Shown piece by piece: positions 34,844 through 45,421 of a stretch of 64,000 nucleotides of DNA. Position 1 is the stretch's first letter. Every line of letters begins with the position of its first letter. Source of the DNA: Vallitalea sp. (GTDB taxonomy: Bacteria > Bacillota > Clostridia > Lachnospirales > Vallitaleaceae); assembly GCA_025210515.1 (NCBI GenBank), contig JAOARM010000042.1, positions 184,543 to 248,542 on the forward strand, given 5' to 3'. The notes below the pieces were generated by a model. It saw only the letters and a list, made by a program, of their open reading frames with translations, did not search any database and was not told the DNA's origin. The translations under genes were made by a program, and so were the position numbers.

Positions 34844-37324
34844 ATGAGATATAATAAGTTTTTTATAATAGCAGGATTAATAGCTATTTTATTATGTGGG
34901 TGTGACTTTGTTAAAGATACTTCTATAGAAAATACAGAACCAGATAAAATCAAACTAGATAATACTAAAAGCGAACCAACGAAAGATGTAGAAGTTGTAG
35001 ATGATGACAATAAAGTTGTAGTGAAAAGCGATAAGATAATTACAAGAGCAACTGCCGCTAAGATGATAGCGTTAGCTAATTTTAATAAGAAAACTATAGA
35101 GACAATGGAACGTGAAATAGAATTTGAAGATACTACACCAGATAATTGGTTTGATAAGTATATTAATGTAATGGTTATTAATAAATGGATGTTAGGAAGT
35201 AAGAAATATTTTTACCCACTTAATCCATTAACTTATAAAGAACTTAGTATTATTAGCGATAGATTCAATATTCAACTAGAAGATATTGAACTAGTTGTTA
35301 ATAATGAAAATGAGAATAATGCTGTAAGCTATGAAGAATTTATGAGCTTCTATAAAATTTTGTATAATAGAAGTAATGATGATGGTGGAATAAATACAAG
35401 AAAACTTATAGTATTTGCAACGCCTTCTACTAGTTCAGAACTTAATGCATGGAAAATGGCAACTAATCATGGAATGTATTCATTTGAAGGGTTAACCCTT
35501 GATTGTTATTTAGATAATGAAATTGAAGTTATGATTAGAGATTCAGAGATTATAGCAGTAACAGGTGTTATAAGCAATTCACCTAAATTAACTAATGCAT
35601 ATATTGAGAAAATAAAAGGAACAGTAGCCACAGTATTTATGGGGGGGAGTAGTAGAGATTTAACAATAAATCATGATGAATATAAAGATATTGAAAATGT
35701 TATAGGTGATATAATAATTGATAAAGGACATATTACAGCAATTTTATTAAAAGAAAATAAAATATCAGAAAAAGTGTTATTAGTTGGTTATGAAAAAGTA
35801 AGCCTTAATAATATTGGCACATATGAATTTACAAAAGATGCAAAAATATATTCTACCAATGAAACTATTAAGTGGAAAAGCATTACTAATATTATAGTTG
35901 GATATAATTCTACAGACTTTGTATTAGATGAAGAGGGTAAAGTATGTGCAGCGATTATAAGAGATAAAGTATCAATAGGAAATATTAGAGTATTAATAAG
36001 TACTACAAACTTTACAAATAAATATCATGAAAGTATAAGTCTTTCTAGTAATACAGATTGTATAATTGAATATGGTGAAACTAATAAAAAAATTAATGCA
36101 GGAAATATAGTAGATATTAATAAAAAATATTTTGAAGACGTTGATAGAATTTTTATTAAAGCTATTGATCATGGGAAGATAACGATTAATTCAATTAAGA
36201 GAGGATATGGAAGTAATATGGTTAATCCATCTTATAGAGGTAGCTTAGAGATTTCTATAGAAGATGAAGGATATCTTATAATTAATGAACTTCCTATAGA
36301 AGAATATCTATATGCTGTAGTTCCTAGCGAAATGCCCACATCATATGGCTTAGAAGCATTAAAAACTCAAGCTGTATGTGCTAGAAGCTACGCCTATACT
36401 CAGTTTTATTCTAATAGATTTTGTAAATACGGTGCACATGTAATAGATAGTACACAATCTCAAGTATATAATAATGTTCAAGAAAATGAAAACTCAATAA
36501 ATGCAGTAAATTCAACAATCAAACAAGGATTAACATATAATGGTAGAGTAGTATCTGCAAACTTTTATTCCACATCTTGTGGTTATGGAGCTAATTCAGG
36601 TGATGTATGGGCTTCTTATAAAAACAAAGAATTTCCTACTAGCTCTCCAGAATATCTAACAGCAAAACCTCAGTTTAATAATAATAATAAATATAATGAT
36701 TTAAGTCAGGAAGATATATTTAGAGAATTTATTATGGATGATAATATTGATAGCTATGATAAAGAATTTTCATATTATAGATGGTCAGTTGAGTTAAGTA
36801 GAGAACATATTGAAGCTAGTATTAATTCCACAATAGGAGATAGATATCAAGTTCAGCCAAGATTAATAAAAACATTAGATGAAAATGGTATATTTAGGAG
36901 TCGTCCTGTTAAGTCCATTGGTACTTTGAAGGATATTGGTATATATAAGAGAGGAAAAGGTGGAAATATAACTGAAATGATTATTGAAGGTTCAGAAGGT
37001 GTAGTAAAAGTTTTAACTGAATATAATGTTAGATTATTAATATCACCTTATAGTTATATAGAAGGTAAAGGTAATTCTCCTATTAGATTACAAAATGATA
37101 AAACAAATAATAATTCTAAATTAATGCCAAGTGCATTCTATGTTATGGATAAAGAATATGATGATAATAATAATCTTATTAGAATTATATTTCGAGGTGG
37201 AGGATATGGTCACGGTGTTGGTTTAAGTCAAAATGGTGTGAAAGGAATGGTGGATAAAGGATATACTTTCACGGATATTCTTAAACATTATTATAGTGGA
37301 ACACAAGTAAAAGAGATATATTAA
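34844..37324 (+). CDS. SpoIID/LytB-domain lipoprotein
   Basis: 826 aa, ATG after TGGAGG. Lipobox LLCGC (Cys near residue 20) followed by an acidic linker; residues ~65-150 resemble an SLH-like region (ITRATAAKMIALANF, TPDNWFDKYINVMVINKWM). Beta-rich middle. The SpoIID domain lies at ~465-826: INELPIEEYLYAVVPSEMPT with the catalytic-type Glu, LKTQAVCARSYAY, TSCGYGANSGDVW and FRGGGYGHGVGLSQNG. SpoIID proteins are lytic transglycosylases acting on denuded glycan strands. Here it is a cell-surface form, much longer than SpoIID itself. Confidence 0.88.
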   Translation: MRYNKFFIIAGLIAILLCGCDFVKDTSIENTEPDKIKLDNTKSEPTKDVEVVDDDNKVVVKSDKIITRATAAKMIALANFNKKTIETMEREIEFEDTTPDNWFDKYINVMVINKWMLGSKKYFYPLNPLTYKELSIISDRFNIQLEDIELVVNNENENNAVSYEEFMSFYKILYNRSNDDGGINTRKLIVFATPSTSSELNAWKMATNHGMYSFEGLTLDCYLDNEIEVMIRDSEIIAVTGVISNSPKLTNAYIEKIKGTVATVFMGGSSRDLTINHDEYKDIENVIGDIIIDKGHITAILLKENKISEKVLLVGYEKVSLNNIGTYEFTKDAKIYSTNETIKWKSITNIIVGYNSTDFVLDEEGKVCAAIIRDKVSIGNIRVLISTTNFTNKYHESISLSSNTDCIIEYGETNKKINAGNIVDINKKYFEDVDRIFIKAIDHGKITINSIKRGYGSNMVNPSYRGSLEISIEDEGYLIINELPIEEYLYAVVPSEMPTSYGLEALKTQAVCARSYAYTQFYSNRFCKYGAHVIDSTQSQVYNNVQENENSINAVNSTIKQGLTYNGRVVSANFYSTSCGYGANSGDVWASYKNKEFPTSSPEYLTAKPQFNNNNKYNDLSQEDIFREFIMDDNIDSYDKEFSYYRWSVELSREHIEASINSTIGDRYQVQPRLIKTLDENGIFRSRPVKSIGTLKDIGIYKRGKGGNITEMIIEGSEGVVKVLTEYNVRLLISPYSYIEGKGNSPIRLQNDKTNNNSKLMPSAFYVMDKEYDDNNNLIRIIFRGGGYGHGVGLSQNGVKGMVDKGYTFTDILKHYYSGTQVKEIY

Positions 37325-37370
37325 TATATAAAATTGGGTTGTCTCATACATTTTTAGCTTCAATATATAA

Positions 37371-37471
37371 AAAGATAGACTGGATTTAGCGATACAAGCC
37401 ATGATGGCATAGCGCATACATTTTAAATGGGACGTTTAAAGTGTATGTATAGCTAAATCTAGTCTATCTTT
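37371..37471 (-). repeat. Cloverleaf inverted repeat, copy B
   Basis: Outer arms 37371-37390 and 37452-37471 pair at 19 of 20. It contains GCCATGATGGC and a longer hairpin with a loop at TGGGAC. Reverse-complemented it aligns along its whole length with 452-553. It lies between the convergent SpoIID-like and YihY genes and has T-runs outside (GACTTTTTT), so it may also serve as a terminator. Confidence 0.82.
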
Positions 37472-37488
37472 GACTTTTTTAATAATAA

Positions 37489-38340
37489 TTAATTCTCATT
37501 AATCTCTACTAAGCCATGTTCTTGTTTATTTTTTTCGGAGGTTATTGCATTAAGTTCTCCCCCTACAAGTATTATAATACTGCACAAATATAACCATATA
37601 AGTAAAATAATAATACTTGCTAGACTTCCATACATATAAGAAAAGTTTCCTAAGTTATCAATATAATATGAAAATATAAATGACATTCCTAACCAGCCTA
37701 TAGTTGCAAGTATAGAACCGGGTACCACTTCCTTGATAGATATCTTTTTGTTAGGAGATGCATTATATAAAAGAATAAAGAATAAAAACAATAACATCAT
37801 AGCAAAAATAATTCTAATAAAATCTATTACTCCTTCTAATGCCGTAGGTAAATATATATACGAGAAAGCAATATTAAGTAATTTGTTCCAAAAAATAATT
37901 AGTAAAAAAGTTAAGAGTAATACAACAGCAAATGCAATAGTATATATAAAAGCTAACAACCTTAGAAAAATATAAGAACGAGTTTCTTTTTCTCTGTATG
38001 CTTTATTAAGCGTTGTTATGACAGCCATTATACCTTTTGATGCAGCCCATATTGTTACAATAATTGCTAATGATAATACAGTATCACTTTGGTTTTTCTC
38101 AATATCAGTTGTTATAAATCCAATAATATCAAATATTTCATTTGGTATTATATCTTTAAATTGATATATTACATCTATATTAGATAAGGAGGTATAACTA
38201 AGTATCTGCATTAGAAATAATAAAAAAGGAAAAATAGATAAAAGTATATAGAACGTAAGCTTTGAAGCCCATGCGGTTATATCGTCAGATTGTATTCTTT
38301 TTATCAAATCAATAACTAATACAGTTTTGGTAGATTTCAT
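37489..38340 (-). CDS. YihY/BrkB family inner membrane protein
   Basis: 283 aa, ATG after GGAGG. Six membrane helices in the YihY layout: AWASKLTFYILLSIFPFLLF at the N-terminus, AIIVTIWAASKGIMAVITTLNKAY in the middle (the conserved W-A-S-x-G), RLLAFIYTIAFAVVLLLTF, and LIWLYLCSIIILVGGELNA near the end. The family was once called ribonuclease BN in error; its function is not settled. Confidence 0.92.
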   Translation of the reverse strand: MKSTKTVLVIDLIKRIQSDDITAWASKLTFYILLSIFPFLLFLMQILSYTSLSNIDVIYQFKDIIPNEIFDIIGFITTDIEKNQSDTVLSLAIIVTIWAASKGIMAVITTLNKAYREKETRSYIFLRLLAFIYTIAFAVVLLLTFLLIIFWNKLLNIAFSYIYLPTALEGVIDFIRIIFAMMLLFLFFILLYNASPNKKISIKEVVPGSILATIGWLGMSFIFSYYIDNLGNFSYMYGSLASIIILLIWLYLCSIIILVGGELNAITSEKNKQEHGLVEINEN

Positions 38341-38460
38341 TAATTAATTCCTCCATAAATATCTATTTATTAATATAAGGCTACTTCCTAATTTATTATA
38401 TGCAATATATGGAAGTATATCAAGGATAATAGTAAATTACTTATTGAAAAGGTTAGTAAC

Positions 38461-38528
38461 TTGGTTGTAGATTTCTACAAAATATGATACAATAATAATA
38501 TAACTAATAACCGATAGGGATATTCGGT
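38461..38528 (+). promoter_or_regulatory. cysK promoter with inverted-repeat operator
   Basis: A weak TTGGTT (38461-38466) and TATGAT (38483-38488) with 16-nt spacing precede an inverted repeat ACCGA-N9-TCGGT (38510-38528). The repeat sits just downstream of the -10, where a repressor would block initiation. The Rrf2-family gene following cysK is the likely regulator. Confidence 0.55.
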
Positions 38529-38547
38529 ATTTGAAAGGAGATATAAT

Positions 38548-39465
38548 ATGAATAAAATCTATAATAATATATTAGAGTTAGTTGGTAAAACTCCATTAGT
38601 TAGAATTAATAATATAAATGATACTGAAGCTGAGATAATTGGAAAAGTTGAGTTCTTTAATCCAGGAGGAAGTGTGAAAGATAGAATTGCATTAGCAATG
38701 ATTGAAGATGCTGAGAAAAAAGGATTAATTAATAAAGATACAGTTATTCTTGAGCCAACAAGTGGTAATACTGGAATTGGTATTGCAATGACAGCAGCTG
38801 TAAAAGGTTATTCTGTAATATTAACAATGCCAGATACTATGAGTCAAGAAAGACAAAGCTTACTTAAAGCGTATGGAGCAGAGCTTGTATTAACACCTGG
38901 AATACAAGGAATGAGAGGAACTATTGATAAAATTGAAGAATTAAAAAAACAGTATCCTAATCATTTTGTTCCAGGGCAATTTATTAATGACGCTAACCCA
39001 GATATTCATAGAAAAACTACCGCATTAGAGATTATTAATGATACAGATGGTGAAGTAGATATTCTTGTTGCGGGGGTAGGTACTGGAGGAAGTATTACAG
39101 GAATAGGTGAAGTGCTTAAACAAAATATAAAAGATATTAAAATAGTAGCTGTAGAACCAGAAAATTCACCTGTACTATCTGGAGGAAATGCTGGACCCCA
39201 TAAAATACAAGGTATAGGAGCAGGGTTCGTACCACAAGTATTAAATCAAGAAATAATTGACGAAGTTATAAAAGTAAAAGATGAAGATGCATTTGAAACT
39301 ATGAAAAAGCTTGCTACAATAGAAGGAATACTTGTTGGTATTTCATCATCAGCCGCTATGTTTGTTGCATTACAATTAGCCAAAAAAGAAGAAAATAGAG
39401 GAAAACGAATAGTTGTAATACTACCTGATAATGGAGAAAGATATTTATCAATGAACATATTCTAA
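38548..39465 (+). CDS. cysK: Cysteine synthase (O-acetylserine sulfhydrylase)
   Basis: 305 aa, ATG after GAAAGGAG. PLP lysine K44 lies in [11 protein letters not shown]; the substrate loop is TSGNTGIG and the phosphate-cup [19 protein letters not shown] at the start and [11 protein letters not shown] at the end are characteristic. It makes cysteine from O-acetylserine and sulfide. It is followed after 19 bp by an Rrf2 regulator, which suggests CymR-like control. Confidence 0.95.
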   Translation: MNKIYNNILELVGKTPLVRINNINDTEAEIIGKVEFFNPGGSVKDRIALAMIEDAEKKGLINKDTVILEPTSGNTGIGIAMTAAVKGYSVILTMPDTMSQERQSLLKAYGAELVLTPGIQGMRGTIDKIEELKKQYPNHFVPGQFINDANPDIHRKTTALEIINDTDGEVDILVAGVGTGGSITGIGEVLKQNIKDIKIVAVEPENSPVLSGGNAGPHKIQGIGAGFVPQVLNQEIIDEVIKVKDEDAFETMKKLATIEGILVGISSSAAMFVALQLAKKEENRGKRIVVILPDNGERYLSMNIF

Positions 39466-39484
39466 ATAATATACGAGGTGTAAA

Positions 39485-39916
39485 ATGAATATATCCAACA
39501 AAAGCAGATATGGTCTTAGAGCAATAATATATCTAGGCATTAATTATGAAAAGGAAAATGTTTCAATTGGTGAAATATCTCAGAAAGAAGGAATATCTAA
39601 AAGATATCTAGAGCAAATATTTTCGCAGTTGAAAAAAGGAGGAGTTATTAATAGCATAAAAGGAACAAAAGGAGGATATTTTCTTGCAAAAAATCCTTCA
39701 AAAATCACTGTAGGAAATGTTCTTAGACTTCTTGAAGGCGATTTGAATATTATTGAAAATGATAAAAACTATAGTATTGAAGATATTGAATATACAGTTA
39801 TTAATAAAGTGTGGAATAATATGACAAATGCAGTTCTAGAAGTAGTAGATAATATTACTATAAAAGATATAATTAATGATTATAATAATTTGTGTCAAGG
39901 AATGTTTTATATTTAA
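39485..39916 (+). CDS. Rrf2-family transcriptional regulator (CymR-like)
   Basis: 143 aa, ATG after ACGAGGTG. The winged helix shows NISNKSRYGLRAIIYLG, ISQKEGISKRYLEQIFSQLK and INSIKGTKGGYFLAK. There is no cysteine triad, so it does not bind an Fe-S cluster as IscR does, consistent with CymR, which senses cysteine through CysK. Its operon position supports regulation of cysK. Confidence 0.88.
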   Translation: MNISNKSRYGLRAIIYLGINYEKENVSIGEISQKEGISKRYLEQIFSQLKKGGVINSIKGTKGGYFLAKNPSKITVGNVLRLLEGDLNIIENDKNYSIEDIEYTVINKVWNNMTNAVLEVVDNITIKDIINDYNNLCQGMFYI

Positions 39917-39946
39917 TTATTGTTATTAATAATGACTACAAAAGAA

Positions 39947-39982
39947 TAAGGTGCTGTCTCATAATGTTAAGACGGCACCTTA
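39947..39982. terminator. Bidirectional terminator
   Basis: TAAGGTGCTGTCT / AGACGGCACCTTA, one G-U pair, between cysK-rrf2 and the convergent glpK. Confidence 0.85.
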
Positions 39983-40001
39983 TAAATATCTTAATAAGTA
40001 A

Positions 40002-41510
<1,509 letters not shown>

Positions 41511-41524
41511 TTATTAAATATTTT

Positions 41525-41866
41525 TTACACAAAAGTTGATAGAATATATCCGCCCATAATACCGCCTATTATTGCACATATTAAATGAGGCATTGCGTGT
41601 GATAGTTTAACTTTGTCGACAACTTTAGATGTGACTAATAGTCCAAATCCAGTTGCATAAGCTTGATCAATCCAAGCACTATTTGGCATTTGATAAATCA
41701 TTCCAACTCCATGAGTAAGACACCAAGTAGTTCCAACTATAAACCCGGCTGCCATCCAGCCACCGATTGGACCCCAGTCTTCAATAAAACTGTTCCAACA
41801 TAGTCTAGCTACAAAAGTGAAAATAAAACCACCAAAAAAAGTAGAAATTGCTAATGGTAAAGTCAT
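41525..41866 (-). CDS. Lin0368-family small membrane protein, putative glycerol transporter subunit
   Basis: 113 aa, ATG after AGGGGG. Three to four membrane helices; it shares with its neighbour the layout GGWMAAGFIVGTTWCLTHGVG and a late GIMGGYILSTFV. Proteins of this type next to glpK are annotated elsewhere as a putative glycerol transporter subunit; that link is genomic context, not biochemistry. No GlpF is present in the window. Confidence 0.7.
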   Translation of the reverse strand: MTLPLAISTFFGGFIFTFVARLCWNSFIEDWGPIGGWMAAGFIVGTTWCLTHGVGMIYQMPNSAWIDQAYATGFGLLVTSKVVDKVKLSHAMPHLICAIIGGIMGGYILSTFV

Positions 41867-41879
41867 TTAAGAACCCCCT

Positions 41880-42233
41880 CTAATCAATTTGTTTTGCTAG
41901 TTCTTTTTGTATAAATCCAGCTATTATACCACCTGTTATACCCCCGATAATAACAAGTGCCATAGTTGGAAGTGCATCAACGCCGTATTGAAAACCAAAC
42001 TTAAACATATCTCTAGTTGTTCCAGCTATACCAATGCCTACAGCCATGTCTACCCATGCACCTTTGTTACCATGTACACTAAGGTAATGATTAAGATACC
42101 ACATTACACTGATGATAATGAATCCAGCGAACCAACCACCTGCAATACCATATTCACCAGAAAATGCACTCCAAACACTCATTACAAATATTCCTGCAAT
42201 TGCTGCTCCAAAAATAGTGCCTACATGTTTCAT
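41880..42233 (-). CDS. Second Lin0368-like small membrane protein
   Basis: 117 aa, ATG after GAGGAGG. About four helices: GTIFGAAIAGIFVMSVW, then GGWFAGFIIISVMWYLNHYL, WVDMAVGIGIAGTTRDMF and MALVIIGGITGGIIAGFI. It parallels the other subunit in length, GGW motif and Trp-Asp/Ile loop, so the two are probably distant paralogues acting together. First gene after the leader. Confidence 0.7.
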   Translation of the reverse strand: MKHVGTIFGAAIAGIFVMSVWSAFSGEYGIAGGWFAGFIIISVMWYLNHYLSVHGNKGAWVDMAVGIGIAGTTRDMFKFGFQYGVDALPTMALVIIGGITGGIIAGFIQKELAKQID

Positions 42234-42281
42234 AAAAAACCTCCTCTTACAATATTATTTTTTAGGCAGAAAAAAGACAAC

Positions 42282-42343
42282 AAAAAAGAGCTACTCATAT
42301 TAAAGTTATTAATGTGAATTAATACAGAATAATATAAGGCTCT
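42282..42343 (-). terminator. Leader terminator, probable GlpP antitermination site
   Basis: On the minus strand a stem of AGAGC..ATATTA with TAATATGAG..GCTCT ends in TTTTTT, about 50 bp before the first structural gene and downstream of the promoter. In Bacillus glpFK such a leader terminator is the target of glycerol-3-phosphate-bound GlpP, and a glpP gene is directly upstream here. Confidence 0.75.
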
Positions 42344-42388
42344 CATGTTCTCTTGCCCATATAATGAATATTAAATTATGTTATTAAC

Positions 42389-42418
42389 ATTATATCATGT
42401 ATATAATGTTATAGTCAA
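42389..42418 (-). promoter_or_regulatory. Promoter of the glycerol operon
   Basis: On the minus strand TTGACT (42413-42418), 18-nt spacer, TATAAT (42389-42394). Transcription would then run into the leader terminator. Confidence 0.78.
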
Positions 42419-42475
42419 TAGTAAATAATATATTTTTTGAAAATTTGTAAAAATGTTATGTGTTTTTATTAGTTA

Positions 42476-43036
42476 TTAGCTATACCATAATTCTGCGCAA
42501 CTAGTGGAAACGCATGTTGCCCCCGCTCCTAGACTGTCAATAATTTCTTTTTTTTGGTTAATTAGACCTCCACATATAATGGGAACGCTAAATGTATTAG
42601 ATATAATTTTAGTTATTTTGGGAACAATGCCAGGCATGATTTCTATTGCATCAGGATGCACAGATTTAACAGAATGTATGCCAGTATCTATTGATAAAGA
42701 ATCTAGTACAAACAATCGTTGTATGACAAAAAAATTAAGTGACTTAGCTTTTTTCACAATAGTAGATTTTGTAGTTATAATACCATCAGGTTGAATTTTT
42801 TCGTGTACATACTTTAGTGAGCATGAATCACTAGAAAATCCTTTAATTAGGTCAAAATGAACAAAAACTTTTTTATTATGTTTTTTAATTATGTTTACAT
42901 TTGTTTCTAAGTTGAATATATCTCCGTATAATAGAAATATAATATTAGAAGGAGAAGATAGTGCCTCGTTCAATTTACAGTCACTATTAACCGCAGCAAT
43001 GATTGGATTATCAATAAAAAAATCCATTAAATCCAT
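42476..43036 (-). CDS. glpP: Glycerol-3-phosphate-responsive antiterminator
   Basis: 186 aa, ATG after AAAGGGG. GlpP motifs: NPIIAAVNSDCKLNEAL at the start, IFLLYGDIFNLE, KKVFVHFDLIKGFSSD, PDGIITTKSTIVKKAK, AIEIMPGIVPKI and ICGGLINQKKEI, which mimic a TIM-barrel phosphate site. It binds the leader mRNA with glycerol-3-phosphate and prevents termination. It precedes the promoter and leader of the operon. Confidence 0.93.
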   Translation of the reverse strand: MDLMDFFIDNPIIAAVNSDCKLNEALSSPSNIIFLLYGDIFNLETNVNIIKKHNKKVFVHFDLIKGFSSDSCSLKYVHEKIQPDGIITTKSTIVKKAKSLNFFVIQRLFVLDSLSIDTGIHSVKSVHPDAIEIMPGIVPKITKIISNTFSVPIICGGLINQKKEIIDSLGAGATCVSTSCAELWYS

Positions 43037-43290
43037 TTTTGTTGACCCCTTTCATAATACCCTTTAACAGCTTTATTTAAAATAACTAGTTTTTTATTGT
43101 TTCATTATAAATTTTATACCTAAAATGCTAAAAATACAATACACTTTTTAGAAAAAACTATATAAACTTAATGACATATAGAATGAATTATTCAAATGAT
43201 TGTCGAGATTATACAAAAATATATTTTTTATTACATAATTTGATTGATATATGACAATACAATGAAAAATTATTAGAATCTATAAAAGTG

Positions 43291-43319
43291 TTGACAAATT
43301 CTATTACTGCTGATATAAT
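43291..43319 (+). promoter_or_regulatory. Promoter of the T-box/ilvB transcript
   Basis: TTGACA (43291-43296), 17-nt spacer, TATAAT (43314-43319): a consensus sigma-A promoter. The stretch 43037-43290 shows nothing else. Confidence 0.88.
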
Positions 43320-43339
43320 ATCTTAAAACGATTTAACGT

Positions 43340-43637
43340 AAAAAAGTAATAAAGTGCAAAAGCAAAGAAGAGGAAGAGTATATTATTTTGGACATATAGA
43401 GAGGAGATGCTGGTGGAAATTCTCCATGAAGAAATAATGGAAGGTAGCCTTGGAGCTTTGAACCGAAATCAATAGAGAGTAGACTTCAACGGAATCCCAC
43501 CGTTATAAGGGAGCTAATATCAGATAAATTGTTGAATATTATTATCTTGTATTAGACTAAGTGGCATGTTATGCAATATAGGTGGTACCGCGGAGATATA
43601 ATACCTTCGTCCTTAGTTATAAGGATGGAGGTTTTTT
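43340..43637 (+). ncRNA. T-box leader, probable isoleucine specifier
   Basis: The hallmark T-box GGTGGTACCGCGG is at 43581-43593, followed by a terminator (CCTTCGTCCTTA / AAGGATGGAGG, then TTTTTTT, 43603-43637). Upstream are the stem I motifs AGAGGAAGAGTA, AGAGAGGAG and GCTGGTGGAAA, and the specifier-loop pattern GAA-ATC (43465-43470), which reads an isoleucine codon. Uncharged tRNA-Ile would stabilise the antiterminator. This fits ilvB downstream. The exact 5' boundary is approximate. Confidence 0.9.
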
Positions 43638-43688
43638 TGTTAGCTATTTTGAATAAAAGCAATTAAAAATTAAAAGGAGATGATTAAT

Positions 43689-45353
43689 ATGTTATTAACT
43701 GGTGCTGATATCGTAATTGAATGTTTGAAGGAACAAAAGGTGGATACAATATTTGGATATCCTGGAGGAAATGTAATTCATATATACGATGCTTTATATA
43801 AGAATAAACAACATATAAATCATATACTAACTGCACATGAACAAGGAGCTTCACATGCTGCTGATGGATATGCTAGATCAACTGGAAAAGTAGGAGTATG
43901 TATTGCTACATCTGGTCCTGGAGCGACTAATCTAGTAACTGGTATAGCAACTGCTTATATGGATTCTGTACCAATGGTTATAATTACAGGAAATGTACCT
44001 CTATCTTTACTTGGAAAAGATAGTTTTCAAGAAGTAGATATTGCAGGTGTTACGGCACCAATAACGAAGCATAATTATATAGTAAAAGATATAACTAAAT
44101 TAGCAGATATCATAAGAGAAGCTTTTTATATTGCAAAAGAAGGAAGACCCGGACCTGTACTAATAGATATTCCAAAAGATATAGCAATTAATCAAACAGA
44201 ATATGAGAGAAAAGAACCAAAATTAGCTACAAGATGTAATAAACATATTACGGATGAAAAAATAACTAAAGCAATAGAGCTTATTAATTCCTCTAGTAAA
44301 CCTTTTATTTATATAGGTGGTGGCGTAATAAGGTCGGAAGCTTCAAAAGAACTATTAACTTTTGCACAGAAAATACAAGCACCTGTAACGTCAAGTCTAA
44401 TGGGGCTTGGAGGATTTCCAGGAGAACATGAGTTGTTTACTGGTATGATAGGTATGCATGGAACAAAAGCATCTAATGCAGGAGTAACTGAATGTGACTT
44501 GTTAATTGCCATAGGAGCAAGATTTAGTGATAGGGTTGTAAGCAAAGTTGAAAAATTTGCACCTCATGCTAAAATACTGCATATAGATATTGACCCTGCT
44601 GAGATTAATAAAAACATTGTATCTTATCATTATATAATTGGTGATATAAAAGAAGTTCTTAGTTCATTAAATAAGGAAATAGAAACGAATAATAGAACTA
44701 AGTGGATAGATAAGATAAAAGATTATAAAGAAAAGTACCCATTACAATATGATAATACTGGATTAAAGCCACAATATATTATTGAAAAGTTAAGTGAGCT
44801 TACAGATGATAATACAATAATTGCTACAGAAGTTGGACAACATCAAATGTGGACTGCACAGCATTATATATTTAATAAACCAAAAGAATTATTAACATCT
44901 GGAGGACTTGGGACAATGGGTTATGGTCTAGGAGCCGCTATTGGTGCTGGGGTAGGAAATCCTAATAAAAAAGTTATTAATATAGCAGGTGATGGATGTT
45001 TCAAGATGAATCTTATAGAACTTGCAACAGCAGTTAATTACAATATACCTATCGTAATTATATTATTAGATAATAATTCATTAGGAATGGTTAGACAGTG
45101 GCAGACTTTATTTTTTGGAGGAAGGTACTCAGAAACAACATTGAACCATGCTACTAATTTTGTAAGACTTGCAGAAGATTTTGGTATGATTGGATATGCT
45201 CTAGAGAAAAAAGAAGAAGTTGAGGAAGTATTAACAAAAGCTATTAACGCCAACAGACCTGTGTTAGTTCATTGTAAAATTCATGAAGATGATAAAGTAT
45301 TTCCTATGGTAGCACCGGGAGAGGCTATAGATGCGTTGATTATGGAGGAATAG
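43689..45353 (+). CDS. ilvB: Acetolactate synthase large (catalytic) subunit
   Basis: 554 aa from the ATG at 43689, nine bases after AGGAG. The ThDP enzyme has three domains: DTIFGYPGGNVIHIYDALYK with the catalytic Glu in LTAHEQGASHAADGYAR, a central FAD-binding domain (GARFSDRVV), and the ThDP motif GDGCFKMN...LLDNNSLGM. It makes acetolactate/acetohydroxybutyrate for branched-chain amino acids. No ilvN, ilvC or ilvD follows; a terminator comes at once, so this is a stand-alone large subunit. Confidence 0.93.
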   Translation: MLLTGADIVIECLKEQKVDTIFGYPGGNVIHIYDALYKNKQHINHILTAHEQGASHAADGYARSTGKVGVCIATSGPGATNLVTGIATAYMDSVPMVIITGNVPLSLLGKDSFQEVDIAGVTAPITKHNYIVKDITKLADIIREAFYIAKEGRPGPVLIDIPKDIAINQTEYERKEPKLATRCNKHITDEKITKAIELINSSSKPFIYIGGGVIRSEASKELLTFAQKIQAPVTSSLMGLGGFPGEHELFTGMIGMHGTKASNAGVTECDLLIAIGARFSDRVVSKVEKFAPHAKILHIDIDPAEINKNIVSYHYIIGDIKEVLSSLNKEIETNNRTKWIDKIKDYKEKYPLQYDNTGLKPQYIIEKLSELTDDNTIIATEVGQHQMWTAQHYIFNKPKELLTSGGLGTMGYGLGAAIGAGVGNPNKKVINIAGDGCFKMNLIELATAVNYNIPIVIILLDNNSLGMVRQWQTLFFGGRYSETTLNHATNFVRLAEDFGMIGYALEKKEEVEEVLTKAINANRPVLVHCKIHEDDKVFPMVAPGEAIDALIMEE

Positions 45354-45382
45354 ATTTTATTAGGTGGGATTATGGATAATAA

Positions 45383-45421
45383 AAAAATAAGGGACTGCTT
45401 CATTTAGCCCCTTATTTTTAT
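45383..45421. terminator. Bidirectional terminator
   Basis: AAAAATAAGGG / CCCTTATTTTT with a 14-nt loop; also overlaps the 3' end of the opposing ORF. Confidence 0.82.

Noticed and set aside
41907..42317. 136-codon plus-strand frame rich in Cys, Ser and Tyr
   Set aside because: It is the reverse shadow of the small membrane protein gene and leader; no ribosome site and implausible composition.
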